Origin: Hyphomicrobiales bacterium
GTDB lineage: Bacteria; Pseudomonadota; Alphaproteobacteria; Rhizobiales; Rhizobiaceae
DNA: 64,000 nucleotides
Assembly (NCBI GenBank): GCA_900472395.1
Contig: UCHV01000010.1
Coordinates: forward strand, 1-64,000
Direction: 5' to 3'
In this document: piece by piece, positions 63,654 through 64,000 of the stretch
Layout of the letters: each line of letters begins with the position of its first letter
Numbering within the stretch: the stretch's first letter is position 1
The notes under the pieces: generated by a model
Seen by the model: the letters and a program-made list of their open reading frames with translations, nothing else
Told to the model about the DNA's origin: nothing
The model's database searches: none
Position numbers and translations under genes: made by a program

Positions 63654-64000
63654 ATGGCGACACGGATGTCCGTTCAGCAAATCCTGGCCGATCTGGTGGC
63701 GATCCCATCACTGCCGGCGACGCCGAATGCCGTGGTGACGGATTGTCTTCGGTCGCATCTGCAATACGCCGGCGTGGAAGTGACCGTGTTGCCTGGGCCC
63801 GAGGGTGACCGCGCCAACCTGTTCGTGACGATAGGTCCGCGCGACAGGTCGGGTTATATTCTCTCCGGTCATAGCGATGTGGTGTCGGTCGATAATCAGG
63901 TCTGGGCGACCGATCCTTTCCGACTTGCGGTCGATGGTGAAAAACTGACCGGGCGCGGCACCACTGACATGAAGGGTTTTCTTGCCTGCATGCTGGCCAT
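63654..64000 (+). CDS. argE: Acetylornithine deacetylase-like M20 peptidase (truncated by window edge)
   Basis: Only the first 115 residues are present. The frame starts MATRMSVQQILADLVAIPSL and contains the metal-binding LSGHSDVV and GRGTTDMKGFLA segments of ArgE-type M20 deacetylases, which remove acetyl groups from N-acetylornithine or related amides. It is co-directional with and 8 bases after gabD, suggesting a catabolic rather than biosynthetic role. The remainder lies beyond the window, so length and C-terminal ligands cannot be checked. Confidence 0.8.
   Translation, partial: MATRMSVQQILADLVAIPSLPATPNAVVTDCLRSHLQYAGVEVTVLPGPEGDRANLFVTIGPRDRSGYILSGHSDVVSVDNQVWATDPFRLAVDGEKLTGRGTTDMKGFLACMLA

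Overview
The window looks like part of an alphaproteobacterial genome of the Rhizobiaceae (Agrobacterium/Rhizobium group). The evidence is a DUF1127 mini-protein, a rhizobial-type thermolabile asparaginase, an asparagine operon with a GntR-type regulator, a Tat-exported TIGR03808-type beta-helix protein, many ABC importers with strong GGAGG ribosome sites, and uniformly GC-rich codon use. I found no rRNA, tRNA, CRISPR array, insertion sequence or phage gene. Whether this is chromosome or chromid cannot be told from the window. The right edge cuts an ArgE-type deacetylase.

Layout. 1-3.3 kb: an EAL-CBS-GGDEF cyclic-di-GMP protein behind a possible Pho box, and a quinone oxidoreductase. 3.3-4 kb: a small transcribed-looking locus (24-codon ORF, hairpin over its ribosome site, terminator) and a DUF1127 gene. 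4-8 kb: DUF3750 protein, asparaginase, a small hypothetical and two glutathione transferases. 8-11.2 kb: a Tat-exported beta-helix protein divergent from a PAS-GAF-GGDEF cyclase. 11.2-13.4 kb: a MarR repressor and its divergent MFS efflux pump. 13.4-16.2 kb: a DNA repair pair (exonuclease plus ATP-dependent ligase). 16.2-22.9 kb: an RND pump and adaptor, a catalytically dead-looking alpha/beta hydrolase and a LysR regulator. 22.9-24.4 kb: a CycA-type permease.

24.5-38.5 kb is a sugar-uptake region with two complete ABC importers. The first is headed by an ArsR-type regulator with a large C-terminal sensor-like domain and a GH51 arabinofuranosidase. The second sits behind a divergent MelR-like AraC regulator and ends in an unusual Gfo/Idh/MocA plus aldo-keto reductase fusion. 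38.6-43.4 kb is asparagine/aspartate catabolism (ansP-asparaginase divergent from aspA, with a GntR regulator); two near-identical 19-bp operators lie between the divergent promoters. 43.5-46.9 kb is a DUF4173-response regulator-histidine kinase operon. 47-52.3 kb is a membrane-maintenance block: TetR, a PspA-like protein, a YiaA-like protein and a three-domain LplT/PlsC/acyl-ACP synthetase fusion, with three TTGAAC-N3-GTTCAA-type operators at the divergent promoter. 52.5-57.7 kb is a peptide ABC importer; 57.7-64 kb holds two aldehyde dehydrogenases, a GNAT protein, an Lrp regulator, a tartrate/malate dehydrogenase and the truncated deacetylase.

A recurring feature is a hairpin directly after each of the three binding-protein genes, likely setting binding protein to permease ratios. 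The strongest leads for something little described are the pseudo-hydrolase beside the RND pump, the PspA/YiaA/TetR/acyltransferase block, the kinase with almost no periplasmic domain next to a DUF4173 membrane protein, the double-oxidoreductase fusion, and the small locus at 3.35-3.58 kb.
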